Positions 51,555 through 64,000 of a stretch of 64,000 nucleotides of DNA are shown here, piece by piece. Each line of letters starts with the position of its first letter. The stretch's first letter is position 1. Below the pieces are notes generated by a model, which searched no databases, was not told the origin of the DNA, and saw only the letters and a program-made list of their open reading frames with translations. The position numbers were made by a program, and so were the translations under genes. Source of the stretch: Paragonimus westermani (lineage: Eukaryota; Platyhelminthes; Trematoda; Plagiorchiida; Troglotrematidae); NCBI GenBank assembly GCA_008508345.1, contig QNGE01000103.1, forward strand, positions 198,297 to 262,296, given 5' to 3'.

Positions 51555-53442
51555 GGAGCCTGACTAGAATGTACTGTGGCTCGGATAAAGCTCTCCCCAA
51601 AAGTGACCTGAAATTTCACAGAAGAAAACGTTACTAAGACGGTTGAAAATTAAAAGAAGACTAAGCGAAAGAACCGGAAATGGTGTAGATGCAGGTGTGA
51701 GTTTGACTGCGGTATATCGCCATCTCGGATAGCGTTTTTAACCAGCGATTTGGGTGATCACGATGACCCCAGGCGGGAAGGAGACACCTATCCATCTTGT
51801 TCAATGGAGCAATCTTGACCTTCACATTTCGTGACCACGTTGTTGTTTGGTCACTGCTTGGTTCCACCTAACTGTTTGTGATTTCACCATATAACGCTCG
51901 GTACGTTAAACGCTCAGCTGGCATACGGGGTACGTGACCCAACGATCCTAGGCTGCGCAACTTGACCAGTTAACAAGTTGATCGCGCATCCGGAGTGTTC
52001 CGGAATACGCATCAGCGAACGGGCTTGCTGCTCACGCGATCAGTTCACTTGATGTGGGTTAATTGTTGAAGACAACTCCAAAGATGCGGTAACGGTTGTT
52101 GAATCGTAAGTCGTATAACATCACACTCTGTCTTCGCTGTATAGTCTGAACACGTTCAGAAATGCGTCCTTCACCTCAAGCAATAATGACTTTACTTCCA
52201 TTTTGTCCTCCGAATACATGGCTACCTTATTTTAGGATGCGTCAGTAACTCGTTATGTTACGTTTATTAAACAGTAGTACAGAATTTTTCGTACTCCGTG
52301 ATGAGATGATGTTCACTTGCGAGTAGAAAGACACTAGCTCGCCACACTAAAATAATATTTTCCGCGTTTATTTTGACGAATACACTTGAAAATGAGTTAG
52401 GCAGGTTGTGTGATTTTAAAGTTAAACTCCGACTGAATGGATTTATTGTGCAGTCAGAACTAGACTTACGGCAAGCCAACGCTGTGTGGTTTGGAGATTG
52501 CTCTACAGACCTCTCGCGTCTAATTTTCCCTGGCATCATGTATCTCACATAATAAATATCGGAGTCATCATACACGACCGTTTAGACAGTCATATCACGC
52601 AACCGATATTCCGCGTCGTATGATCTCACTTGAAACGAAGTAATTGCTGCCTTCAAAATCCAGACAGCGACGACGATCACAGAAGTCAAGAATGTCGGGC
52701 AGGAGGTAACATTATATTCGACTATGCATCATTTTCCATTTAAGGGTCACAGAATGACTGAGGTAATGAGGAAACTGAGTAAAGGTCATAGCCAACCATC
52801 ATGTGTAGTCGGTTTAGAAAAAAGACTGGTTGTTTAACCTGTCCGAAGTTAACCGTGAACCACGGCTAACAGGTCATTTCGGGCGTTGGCAAGACAAATT
52901 ATTCTTTAAGGAACACTTTTAGACTTGCAGCATAAAATTTCTTATAACCAGCACCAAAATGAGCACTTTAGCATCTGAAGTTGAATAAACATGGAGAGAT
53001 GCTGAACACATCCACGTATGGATTTCTCTAGCATAGAGAATACCGGACTCAGTGCACCTTTACTAATTAGGTTTATTGTATAAAATTGTGGCTAATACTG
53101 ACTGCTTACTAAATGCGGTTAGACCGGAAGGTTTTGTTTGTTCTTGCAGTGTCTTGGCTTGAAGTGCACACACACAATCATTCCGTGGACGGGGATGCAA
53201 CTGGATTGGGCTGTTTGTCCAATTTGTCGAAACAACCATAGTCGTCCCGTCGCATCGTGCACGCGCAATACCCATAAACCTTGTCTAATCGTCCGCACGC
53301 CCCTTGTCTCTCGGTCCAGTTTTGGAGGCCTAGATTTATGTCAACACCATTGGTGTGTATATATCACTGATAGCCGTATTTCGTTCGCCTTGTGTTCAGA
53401 AGCTAGTTCCATAGATGTACATATATATAAAATCTAAGAATC
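51555..53442. other. No recognisable gene
   Basis: Only short unrelated frames. Confidence 0.5.
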
Positions 53443-53686
53443 TTTTGCTGTTGATATGTTCGCCGAGCTTGGCATTTAGGTTGCAAACGTTTCATCACCA
53501 AGCGACGTGACATCGTCAGTGCGTGAGTGTTTCAGCGTATAGTTTTTGAAACACTCACGCACTAATGATGTCACCTCGTTTGGTGATGAAACGTTTGCAA
53601 CCTAAATGCCAAGCTCGGCGAACATATCAATACCAAAACCATCAACCCGAGCTACGAACAACATCACCACTGTTCCCAACCATCAG
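53443..53686 (+). mobile_element. Foldback retro-insertion with 13-bp target duplication
   Basis: Inverted arms 53451-53534 and 53547-53630 (84 bp each, 12-bp loop), then a 56-bp tail. AAATCTAAGAATC occurs on both sides (53430-53442 and 53687-53699), a convincing target-site duplication. Variable-length duplications of this size fit reverse-transcription-based insertion (LINE or Penelope) better than a cut-and-paste transposon. No coding content. A partial copy lies at 46002. Confidence 0.8.
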
Positions 53687-53699
53687 AAATCTAAGAATC

Positions 53700-56600
53700 A
53701 TATCAACTATAAAATGGGAATGATAAGTATCTGATGAGTGGCCACAACCAAGAGATCGGTCGTTTGCTTCCGGCGGACTTTGAACAGTAAACGACTGACA
53801 ATTTATGCCACCCTGAATTGTATACTTCCCATTTAGACTATTGTGGCAGAGTACGTTTATTTACGCATCCACTAAAGGATGTGACCGTCCATGGTACTCT
53901 AAGGACTCCGCTGATTCCGGGACAAACGATACGACTAACCCATAAATTAGCTAGTAACTACAAGGAATCACTCTGTGCATGACGTTTTAAAAAAATCAAA
54001 TAGTATTAAATAATATTCGATCTTGTTGGTTATTCAGTATAATATTTTTAATATTACTACATTAAATACTATCTGCTACTTTAAAAAGTTCCACTGAAAT
54101 AAGGCGATCCGATATTCATAAATTCAGAAACACCTGACAACCGCTCATAAATGACAATCAAGCATGTGCAGAAATCACATAGAACTCCAATCGAATGGAC
54201 TGTTTATTATAGAAAATTAATTTCGCTCTTAAAACAGACGTTTTTAATAGTGAGCTTAACACAGGAAAAGCAATTGCCAACAATTTTTTCAGGAAATTTC
54301 ATGTATCATTCGAAATTCGTGAGATTGAACGAAAAGCATGTTAGGGACGACAGTTAGATCACAAACCTGCGACAGCGAATGTTACCAAGTTCCGTTTAGT
54401 AGTCATGATCAGAATATAATCGGAACTATTTTTCGGTATGTTGTAATCGTTTTGAGAGCCGAATGGGGTTTTGAAATAAACCGGACTGTGTTTATTTACT
54501 GGAGTTGCTTACTGACCCATATGTAAACAGATTGACAGAATTGAGGCAGAGGCATTTATGGTAGGTTATTGCTTGTGAAAGACTCCAAATAGTTTGTTAG
54601 GCGTATGATGCACCTAGTCAAACCGTCATGGTCAGATGAGAAGTCAGGGATATACCTACAAAAGGAAGTAAACCCACATACATTTTTGTAACTGATAAAC
54701 ATATCATTTCATTTGGTTTTTAGAAAGACGTACGTACGTATAATGTCTGACGGACATAAAATCAAAATAATCAGTCACCCATTCATTTTACTCATTCCAA
54801 ATCTTAGTATTTTGGACCTTTTGAGAGGCTGCATGACCAGTAGTCTTGTTGGTTCGACGGTGAATGTAAAACAGTGCATTCCTTATCACGTGCTGCTTCT
54901 GATTCAGCTCCCCACCACTGGTTCAACTTCTCCAAAACCTGCGGATGCTCTTGGAAGTTAGTAGGCACATACGTACAAATTACCTATCATTCACATTTGG
55001 CACTCCCATCCATTAATCTGCTACTGGAATATGAACGTTTTCTAACTTTATTGCTCACATAAAACGTAGCAGGTTGGGATGTGCTAAGAAGTCCATTACC
55101 CTCCTACGCACAACAACGATTTGAAGTTGGAGAACCAGAGTTATGCAGTATGCAAGCTCTGAGTGAACTCGAGCAAACTGAAAGGAGACAGCATGCAACC
55201 ACACTGCATTTGTGTGGGCCCTTGTAAGAAAATATACACGCCATATTTTACTACATAAGTTGTGGCCTTAGACCTCCGGGTTTTCTGAGCTCATGTACGT
55301 TGTCATTATTCACTGCTATGAAGCTCCTTCTTTTGGGGTTCGTCCTCCACTGTTGTACATACTAAGGTGCAAACTAATCCTTGAGATCACTGTCAAAATT
55401 TTGTCGCCCCAGCTTTGAACGCTTATACCTACCACGAATAACGGAGTCTCCCAATCGGCCCACACTAGTTTAAACTGTGTTATTGACTTCACTGACTCAT
55501 TAGATAAACCTCCTTCATAAACTGCCTGCTTGATGGGCGTGATAGACCGGCGGATTCAACGTTGTTCTCTCTTCTTCTTAGTGACAACCACTTTCCTCAC
55601 AGTTTTGTCGACAGACGGATCACACCTCTTTCATTCTACGTCTGGTGAAAATCCGAAAACTACTCGACCCAATCACGTCTAACTGCAGTTAAAATTATTT
55701 GCCTCAAGGTTGGTTTGTGAGCGTACATCACGTAGTGCCTAACGGGAGTGTCAAGTTGTCGTTGTACTTTTGCAGAAAACTTACTATATCAGATTAAATG
55801 AACTAGAGGTTTTCATGTTACGCAATGAATAACCATCACACATTTGAGTCACAGGATAAGCTCAAAACGATCAGCATTTCGTTTTTCGGGCCTCGCTCAG
55901 CTAATTTCGGTAACTACGCCTAGTTTCTTTCACTGTTAAACGCTGTTTTACGTTTATCTCCTTTCAGTTTCACATCTAAGCTACCAAATTTGTGGGATAC
56001 CCATTGCGTCACTAGTTCCATCTCGTTCTTTTTTTCAACTACCATAAGAAACTTATAACCTGGAATTCTTACGTTTACTTGATATCGGCAGTTTCTCAAA
56101 ATTGGCCCACACAGCTGATAAAGTTGTGACTATCAGGAGCAACTTATCGGATAACTGTTCCGAGGTTTCTAACTGTATTTTGCCAATTGTGTTCCGTACA
56201 CAAAAATTAACAAGAATAAATGCACTATGATCTATCCGTTTTCAGCTGATATGGCATACTTTATCGCTTGTGACTATAGCTCCTGTGGATTAACCTTACA
56301 TGACTGGTTCAGTGATTTACACAACTGTTTGCTGACTCATACTGAGTACATACCTTTAGTAGATGTTTACCTGTCTTGACAGTGAACTACTGATAACAGG
56401 GCTGGGTAGGCTGGTTCAGATGTATTAACACACGTTAAATGGTTCATGAGTTTTCATCCCGTTATTTGTACCACCAGGGTATGTTTGACTAAATACGGTT
56501 TTGTACATCCTTCGAACATCATACTAAATATAAATCATTAGCGATTATTTGTATGAGAAACAGACGCCAAATGTTTTCTATAGATATCGGGAAATCAAGT

Positions 56601-56797
56601 CTGATGAGTATGTTAATAGGTTAGCCAATTTTAGGCATATTTACACTTCTCATATTAACTGTACAGAAACCCAAGGGCTGTATTCGGGTGTAACTAGTAT
56701 CATGAGTTGTAGAAACTGGGATTCACACGGAAACCAAACGTATGATTGTATAGAACCAGGGAGTGTGTATATCAATCCAGTCAATTTTTTGCACGTT
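53700..56797. other. No recognisable gene; 3' flank of the homeobox terminal exon
   Basis: Very AT-rich near 53.99-54.08 kb, with an imperfect inverted AT palindrome. The 3' untranslated region of the homeobox transcript should start at 56797 on the minus strand, but its end was not located. Confidence 0.45.
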
Positions 56798-57346
56798 TCA
56801 AGACTGTAAGATATTCAGTGAACAGAGGTCAATAACTGATCTGCAGCCAGATAAATCGAAAGCGTTGTAGGCCACGGAAGAAGGCGATGAAGCCGTGTAG
56901 TTGCAGTCAAAAGTAGTCGTGGAGGAGGTGGATCGTGAGCGAGCTGCCAGAGCATCAGAATATGGATCATGGGTTACGCAGGTGACACCAAACAAGGGTT
57001 GTACATTCGTTTGAGTGCGTTCTTCACCCAGCTGAACAAGCTGTTTATGATTACGAATTTTCAGTGAATCCAACTGTTCAGATTCGGTCTCATCTAAACT
57101 GTACAAAGGTCCCTCCTCTGTTGAAGACGACTGACTTCCAGTTTCTAGTTGAGGACGATGAGGTGCGGGTGAAGACTTACTGTCACAATCCGAAAGGGAG
57201 GTTTGTAGCACAGTGGTTGGATTACTCAACTCTGATGCACTGCCCATGGAACGTGCCATCGTGCCTGTCGTAACGGGGATAGACGTGGTGTTCTCTTGTC
57301 GAAGCATACTGCGACGATATTTGGCTCTAGCATTTTGAAACCAAAC
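56798..57346 (-). CDS. ap: Terminal exon: homeodomain helix 3 plus C-terminal tail, apterous/Lhx2/9 class
   Basis: The exon begins after a pyrimidine-rich acceptor (ctctcaacag) at 57346, in phase 0, with VWFQNARAKYRR. That is homeodomain residues 47-58, with the DNA-contacting W48, F49, Q50, N51 and R53. It continues with SMLRQENT, very like the Lhx2/9 sequence that follows the homeodomain. The rest, to the TGA at 56798-56800, is a Ser/Thr-rich tail with an Lhx2/9-like SNPTTV segment and no other domain. It encodes 182 residues. Start phase and residue number match exactly the end of the exon at 44787-44977, so both could encode one protein, yet this exon lies on the 5' side of it on the minus strand. 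It may be the true partner displaced by mis-scaffolding, or belong to a tandem paralogue whose first homeodomain exon lies beyond 64 kb. I found no first-half homeodomain exon between 57.35 and 64 kb. No polyadenylation signal was assigned. Confidence 0.9.
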   Translation of the reverse strand, partial: VWFQNARAKYRRSMLRQENTTSIPVTTGTMARSMGSASELSNPTTVLQTSLSDCDSKSSPAPHRPQLETGSQSSSTEEGPLYSLDETESEQLDSLKIRNHKQLVQLGEERTQTNVQPLFGVTCVTHDPYSDALAARSRSTSSTTTFDCNYTASSPSSVAYNAFDLSGCRSVIDLCSLNILQS

Positions 57347-60300
57347 CTGTTGAGAGAAAGGAAAACAACGAAAATTACTGGTGACCTTGACAATCTTTTA
57401 TCCAGTCCAAAATAACTGTTAGCAATTACGAGCTATCAGCATGTTGATCAGAGTCTGTAGTTTTATGTCACATCAAAGGATTTTATGTAACTTCTAACAA
57501 CTGGGAGAAAAGTGAAATTTTTTTAAGCTGTAGTAGCCATGCGATCGATCAGGCTTTCATACTCGGATGAAGTGCACTGGGCGGTTGTACATATAAATGT
57601 CGGCCATATTACACTCTATCACTAGTGAATTACACTAGCTGAACTATGTTCTGAATTTACTTTCCTATGCATCACGTTACCCAGCCTGTTGCACGACTGC
57701 ATATTCTAGAATGAAGTTCGATAGTTTATATATCTTACAAACAAAGCGGTACAACTTCCTATCCCAAATGAAAATACAGCATCGTGTGAGCTGCAGCTGT
57801 GAAAAACTTTGTGCTCATTTACATTCACTGATTTGTACACAACAGCCTCTAGTCCACCTCGTTGCTGATCATCTCCAGTTCCGTAGATCTTTTTTTGTTT
57901 ATGTCAAATTAACCTTGTGATCGCACACACAGTATGACTTGCTTACCTTTGGTTTACAATCACCTACATAATTTCAGTATTCCTTTTTGCCGTTGTCATG
58001 CTTAGTGTTGGAGCCAGCTAACTACCAGTAAGAGAATGCCCACCTGCAAAAACTGGTATCTGAGCCTGGAACTAAGGCTCTGATTAATTCGACGAAATAA
58101 ACTGGAAAACGTATTGTGATCAATGAAAGAATAACAGAGGGTTAATGAATCACATTTCGTAGATGTTACATACAGTGAACACCATGAAAAACATGGGAAA
58201 CAGGAAAATGTTGTTTAAGAAATGCGTTAACTCTAGGTTGAATTCCACGCCGAATATTCGATAGTATCAAACCATTCGCGTTCCTTGTAGTATGAAACAA
58301 TAGAAAGCAACGGTAAGGATTTTTATGACCAAACATCTCTGTGTCATAATCGAGTATTTACATTTCGCTTGTGGCTGTTACAGTTCATTCTTAGACATTG
58401 TGTTCTTCACACTTTGGACTTTTAGCTCTCTTGTAACCGTGAACAACGTTAAATGGATTGCAGTGTGTCATCTTCCAACATTTGAGTTTGCAGTGTCAGA
58501 TACCAAGTAATTCGTAATCTTCACCATGTGCGACCAACCATACATGCAATTACTTCAGGTTGCTAACCAATATTAGGGAGATTAATTAAATACTTACGTT
58601 TATTCGGTCCACTTTTATGATATACAGCACTATACAGTGGAACTTTCTTTGTTCCGAAATGGCATCTCATGTGACCAGCGTCCATGGAACAGCGCAAAAT
58701 GTTAGTCACTAGTTCTTTATCTGAGTATTCGTTATAATCCATCCATATGATGAACTAATTACTTAGTAGAAATAGCAACGGTGATCACTTTGCTGCGCTT
58801 TTTCAGTCACCTGAACACACTAGAAATTTCCCTATCTACCGTTTTTTAGATTAAACACACATAACCCCCTTCCCAGTTTGATTGGCCTGTAATTCATACT
58901 AACATTTATAAGTGATAAAGAGGTCCTGTCGACCGATGATGGTGTGCTAGTCTACCTTTAAGGGTCTGTGGTTACGTTGACTAGCGGAAAGGCATCTGGA
59001 TAATCTCTCGCACACTGAAAGCAGACAGACAACAACCATGAGACCTGTGACAAACTTTAGAAACATCCCAGATTTACATCAGTAATTTCATTGGCCTGGT
59101 TCAAGATTAGTGTGATTGTTCGGTGGACTGCACGTGACGTATCGTTTCCCCTGTCACAGTGATAGGATGCCCTGAACATCATTAATAAGCGACAGTGACC
59201 GGGCGTTTCGGTATGATGATTCTGTCGTACCCAGTGCGAACCAACTGAAAAGGTCATTACCACAATTAGTATAGAAGCACAAAGCAGGAGAGTCGACTGC
59301 TGGCCTGGACGAGTGTGAGAACTACTAAGAGGGCCTAATCAGCCAACAACACTTTTCCCAGAACTTCCTGTTAAAATGGATATATCGAGTGGTTTATATG
59401 ACCATACAAGTAACAGCAATCAGATGCGAGTGGTTTATGACGTGAAGCAATAAAAGGCTTCAAATTCGATGAAAATATTAGGGCGTAACCACAATGTAAG
59501 GTGAGAATTATGCATCCCGCTTCACTTGTGTCCCAGCCATTCACCTCTTAACTCAAAACATCCGGTTTGTGACTATCTTCAGACTACCTAACTAAAAGTT
59601 ATACAAGTTTGTTTTTCGTTTAACCACTTTGTGAGGACAACACCTGTTGAGGGGAGGTTAAACCTCAAAAATGCTCACAACCACACAAATCAGAACGACA
59701 GTTGATGTGTCCGGTTCCGAGTGAGAGAGTTTTTTGAGAACCTTTTATTCATATGGATGTGCTGACTAGTGCTCTGTGTTATGCTGTATGTCACACCATT
59801 TCGAATCATACGCTATTGCTCAATTGTCTCTCTTTTGTTCGATCTGGAGCATATACTTTTAAAAACGTCACCAGGAGTCCTACTGGCATTTGTGATGAAA
59901 TATCATGATAAAAGGAGAGTGTTTGCTTTCGCGAATCACTCAAAATTCTCATGTATGTTTTGTGCCACTCTAACGAACGGCTAAACGGTTGACCGAACGA
60001 CAAATGTGGAGTCATGAATTACAAAACACATCTGGACAAGACGCACTGATAGTGACCTGGTTAATGTCTGCACAGTATTCCTACGTAAAGCCAACTCCAA
60101 GCTTTTATGGATTGTCGGAGTTACGTTGTGCAAGCTATGGTACCCAGATTTACGTGAGTAAAAGATCTTAGCACACGCTACTGGTGTCACCTTCTGGCTT
60201 CCATTGGCCATTCTGTTTGATCATTTCCATCATACGCAGTGACGGGTACGTGCATATTGTTTTTGATAGTCAGATAAAAAATTAACGAAATATTAGCAGA

Positions 60301-60452
60301 AGAAGTCTTTGGTGGAGAGTTCTGTCAACAGCGAACCTCAAAACAGGAACGTCAAGGTTGCTGCTGCAGCCGTATGCCATTGAAAAAACACTACTCGCAT
60401 TGTCAGATGTTTCTTCCCTCGCACGCTGAGCCTCCCTGTTTAAGGTACCTAC
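57347..60452. other. Intron or intergenic DNA
   Basis: By orientation this is the intron upstream of the terminal homeobox exon. No homeodomain first-half exon or LIM exon was found here. Confidence 0.5.
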
Positions 60453-60597
60453 CACGCTAATCCACATCGTCTGTTGATCCATCTCCTTTGTTCGCCACCA
60501 CGATGATACTGTCAGTATTTGTTTCTGCCTGATTCCACTTTCCATCTTTATATTCGTGTTCGTTTGCTCGATGTCCTCCATTTCATAAATGTCTAGT
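60453..60597 (-). CDS. Possible exon of an unrecognised gene
   Basis: Minus-strand open segment starting after a weak acceptor (ATGACTAG) and ending at a strong donor (GTG then GTAGGT). It encodes a polar segment with MEDIEQTNTN and WWRTKEMDQQTMWISV. Short and of unknown family; evidence rests mainly on the donor. Confidence 0.2.
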
Positions 60598-61412
60598 CAT
60601 ATATTTGGAAATAGTTGCGTATCTTGTTACCTGGGTAAGCGACTAGTGAGTTCGTTTGGTGTTCAGACCACTTGGGACATGGGGGGAAAGCTCTGGACGT
60701 TTTCTTGACATATGCAACAAACCAGAGCTGACCGTAAAATGATCTTAACTCAAAATGAAATAAAGAACTTCCGGGAAAATAGAAACTGGAACAGCTACTA
60801 CCAAAACGGTTTTTCCGTACAATTTAAAAGACTTCACCGTGTATGTTGCTCGACCTCAAGAGTGTTTTCTAAATCATATACAAGACTGTAGACCGTTTTG
60901 CTTCCTTTTTTATACGGTCACAGTGATTGCCTCACAGTCTCCAGTGCCTTCGGGAAATTTCGAACTTCGGTTAACTGTCATCCATGTCACTCTGAAGAGG
61001 TTCCCAGAATCAGATGTGGAATTATCTAAGTTGATTGTGGCCAAGGTACGGTAATCACTCAGGTCGTGTATCTCTCAACGGTAAGCACCACCCCACTGGG
61101 ACCAGTTTCGTCATATCCTGTGATTATTTATTTCACAGAGTTACCATCTACCATCATATTCTAACTTATAGTTCCCAGCATTCTGGCTGCTTCCGTTGAC
61201 GAACGAACACCACCTAATTGGACAAAAAACAACTGTCAGTATATAACCCTGAAGGAGAGCATCGGAAGTCTTTTAGTGGTTAAAACCTTCATTTAATCTT
61301 ATCGTGTTATCTGTTCCGCATTTGTTGGATTACATGATTAAATCAGCCATATCTCAGTCATGGGTAGCAATCACATTTATGACAAACCACTCTGAGGCTT
61401 CTACGAAAACAC

Positions 61413-61705
61413 CTCATAATCGACCAGGGCAGGTTTGGCTATATATTCATGCAGTGTTTTAGCAAACCATGAACAAGCTCGTTCACCCTCGTCTCCGTTT
61501 GCTTTTCTGCTTACGTTGGGGTAGTCTTTGACATAATACGTGACGTCCGCTTTGTCTGAAAGCGCTTTAACTAGGAACTTGGAAGGCGAAACATCACTGA
61601 TTCCTTTTGAAGTGAGAGGATATGTATAGCCTACCCATAGATATCCGTCTTTTCCTCGCATACATGAGGACATACACAGCAAGCAACTCTGAATGATATC
61701 TGCAA
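61413..61705 (-). CDS. Probable internal exon of an unrecognised protein
   Basis: Minus-strand exon of 293 nt between an acceptor (TTACTAATACAG, which includes a branch-point-like TACTAAT) and a donor (GAG then GTGTTT). It has two bases completing a codon, then 97 codons without a stop. Composition is protein-like, for example RGKDGYLWVGYTYPLTS and SKFLVKALSDKADVTYYVKD. No known domain is recognised. It could be an upstream exon of a minus-strand gene, but it does not resemble LIM domains. Confidence 0.4.
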
Positions 61706-64000
61706 CTGTATTAGTAAGTGGATTAAGCCGTTTTGTCAATCAGATATTCTGGTGTTCAGTTTGCCGGCTTTGGGAAACTCTGAGCACTTATGTGAACCTG
61801 CTGGGTAACATATGAAAGGATAGACTTCGGTATGACTAGTCAGTACAGCCACGTAAACTAGAGTCCACCCAGCAATGTTTTATAGCTGGCACTCGATCAC
61901 ACACCACGCTGGAACATGGTTTTGTTTGATATATTCTGGCAGCCAAAGGAAAACAGGATCATGGTTGGAACATCCATTACTCAAAGACCTTAGTTGCTGG
62001 GTTAACTGTTCCGTAGATATTGTTTTTGGCAGCTTAAAAAACTCTAATGTGACCTTGCGAGATATGCACAGTTTGTTTTCTGACTAGAATGAACTGTTTG
62101 TTAGGAGATGAAATGTATTTGGAACAGCCAACAAAGGTTATAGCAATGACCATGACACAACGAGGACGGATATGAAGCGTAGTTCTGTTATCGCAGCGTA
62201 ATGGGAGTTGGCGTTACCTCAACCACCAACCACTGCCGAATGTGTTAAGGTGGGCATAAAAAGCATTCTTCATGTGAAGGAAACGTAAGCAGTTTCCAAT
62301 GCTTCTTGATGCTCATTTTTCAGTCAACACCTCACGGCTACATTCATTTTAGTTGGGACTCACCGGATGACGATGGTGTAAACGGGGAGTCGGAACAGAC
62401 GCCCTTCATGTTATGGGTTACCATCATTATACACTTGGCCACCAGTTCTGTGAGCATCGCGTTTTGAGGCTAACTACGATGCGTTTTCGCATTTGTCAAT
62501 CCACGTGCAATATGAAACTTGGGTAGACCTTGCGTTTTATAGCATGTAAAATCCAAAGCATAACTTCGGTTAAGCTGATTATCCATAATGTTACGGCGTT
62601 CACCCAAGGAAGTAACTACCGAGAAAACGCTCTGCTTTCCGAAAACAATTTTTGAGGTACAAAATATTTTGCTAGTTGAACAAACATTAAAATTGTCCCA
62701 CTCCATCACGAACAGACAGTACGACACTTTTATCGGATCGGCAATAGTATCTGGCAGATAATTAAGAAATACAAAACGGCTCGAGAACGATCTTCGCCCG
62801 TTGCTCACGTAATCTCAAGTATGATGGACAGCCAGCGCAAGAAGTTAATCTAAGTCATGCATTTTTGACGTGAAAAACGAACGCGCTTCAGCACGTTAAT
62901 TTTCCTGAACCATGCACAGATGGCACTGGCCGCATTCGGCTTGGTGTGAACTTGTGTGATGTGTGTTTCCGGTCTGAGTTGGCGAACTCAACTGTCCAAA
63001 AGCGTTCACTCTTGTCACACTGTCACCAGGACTAGCGTTTGTCAACGCTAGACATAGTCAAACACCCGCGACAAAAGTGATCCACTCGCAGGTCTGTTAT
63101 CACCTCGAATTTACCGAATGCCATTTTCAGAAACTTGACTTAGTCGACCAGTAATTGATGAATTTTGTAACCCTGTATAATTTTCAGTCCGAAATGACTG
63201 ACCTTGACATATGATGCTGTGTACTGATTGGACGGTTTCCTAACAGCCACAACAGACAGCAAGCTAGAGTCATTTGATAACAAATTGCCTCTTAACAGGT
63301 CTGTGGTGCACTTAAACACCGAGAACAGTCTTACTGGAACGGCAATATTAACCATAAACTCATGATTATTTTGAACGTCCTTTCAGTGCATTGCTGTCGT
63401 AATCAGTTTGTCTCAGTCAAATCGGTCGGGTTCGATGAGATGCCCTCCATCTGAAGAACGGCCATCCCCATTGGGGAAACACTTGTTTAATCCAGTGAAG
63501 ATATATGTTGCTGGAGACTTCAGCCGCGAAATGTTCAGGCTGTTGAGTCGCCAACGGAAGTTAAAAGGTGGCCGAGTTTGTGGAATAAATGTGACGCATC
63601 TTCAACCTAATTTGTAAACTTTCGCTAAGCAAAGTTTACTTCAGTCACATCCATTTTTGATTCATTTTGCAGTTGGCAAAATGAACCCAACAATACGAGA
63701 TCGGGTATGAAGTATATTTTATCTTAACCTGATCGAGTAGAAGGTGAAGGCCGCAACTCACCTGGTTATCGTTAGGGGTCAAGGTTGTGTAAGACGATGT
63801 AAAAATGCTGACGTTGTGGACTCTTATTAACAAAGGGCTGCTCACAGCACTCATCAAGTGTATGCACATAGTGCTCTTTTACTCGGTGTTCGCTTCTCTT
63901 CCAGTCCACCCTCCTACTTGCAAAGCACCCACGTGCTCAAGGTTCTGTTCAACAGACAAAATGAGACACCCACTACTTCCAAGTTTTGTGTCTAAATTGG
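61706..64000. other. No recognisable gene
   Basis: Short frames only (largest 62470-62808 minus, 112 codons, no domain). No homeodomain or LIM motifs. Confidence 0.45.

Noticed and set aside
51437..51619. Poly-Asp frame
   Set aside because: Translation of the (ATC)n microsatellite only.
1..64000. CRISPR arrays, prophage, integrons or bacterial operons
   Set aside because: No regularly spaced direct repeats and no bacterial gene density; the sequence is clearly eukaryotic.

Overview
The window looks like nuclear DNA of a flatworm, most likely a trematode (fluke). It is gene-poor, with moderate base composition, spliced exons, a class II nuclear tRNA-Ser, and abundant Penelope-like, LINE, Ty3/Gypsy and tRNA-derived SINE sequence. 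I cannot name the species. All alignments and identity figures here were made by eye.

Two host-gene signals are strong. The first is a LIM-homeodomain transcription factor of the apterous/Lhx2/9 class on the minus strand: one exon (44787-44977) encodes homeodomain residues 1-46, and another (56798-57346) encodes residues 47-60 plus the C-terminal tail. Their boundaries and phase fit exactly, but they lie in the wrong order for a minus-strand gene, and the only N in the window (46001) lies between them. The second is an intact tRNA-Ser(GCT) gene at 40040-40121. Weaker coding-like exons with plausible splice sites occur at 35396-35884 (+), 46290-46664 (+), 60453-60597 (-) and 61413-61705 (-). 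I do not recognise their families.

Layout: 1-305 is a foldback SINE. 305-16290 is almost featureless apart from SINE-like fragments. 16291-19445 holds a LINE 3' end (minus), with an inverted partner whose tail is the same but whose head is tRNA-like. 21.8-22.0 kb has a decayed foldback SINE. 33.7-35.3 kb has two SINE copies, one of them a large head-to-head foldback. 38.9-43.85 kb is a retroelement cluster: a Penelope endonuclease fragment, the tRNA-Ser, then a Penelope reverse transcriptase split by a 2.78 kb gag-only Gypsy element with near-identical LTRs and a 4-bp target duplication. 44.3-46.0 kb holds a 53-bp-arm hairpin, the homeodomain exon and several SINE pieces, ending at the N. After the N there is a truncated repeat whose longer copy, with a 13-bp target duplication, sits at 53.44-53.69 kb. 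The remainder to 64 kb is intron or intergenic DNA with the terminal homeodomain exon.

There is no bacterial-style operon, CRISPR array or defence system. The most useful points are the scrambled homeobox exons around the N, the nested retroelements, and the recurring inverted-repeat architecture in several unrelated repeats.
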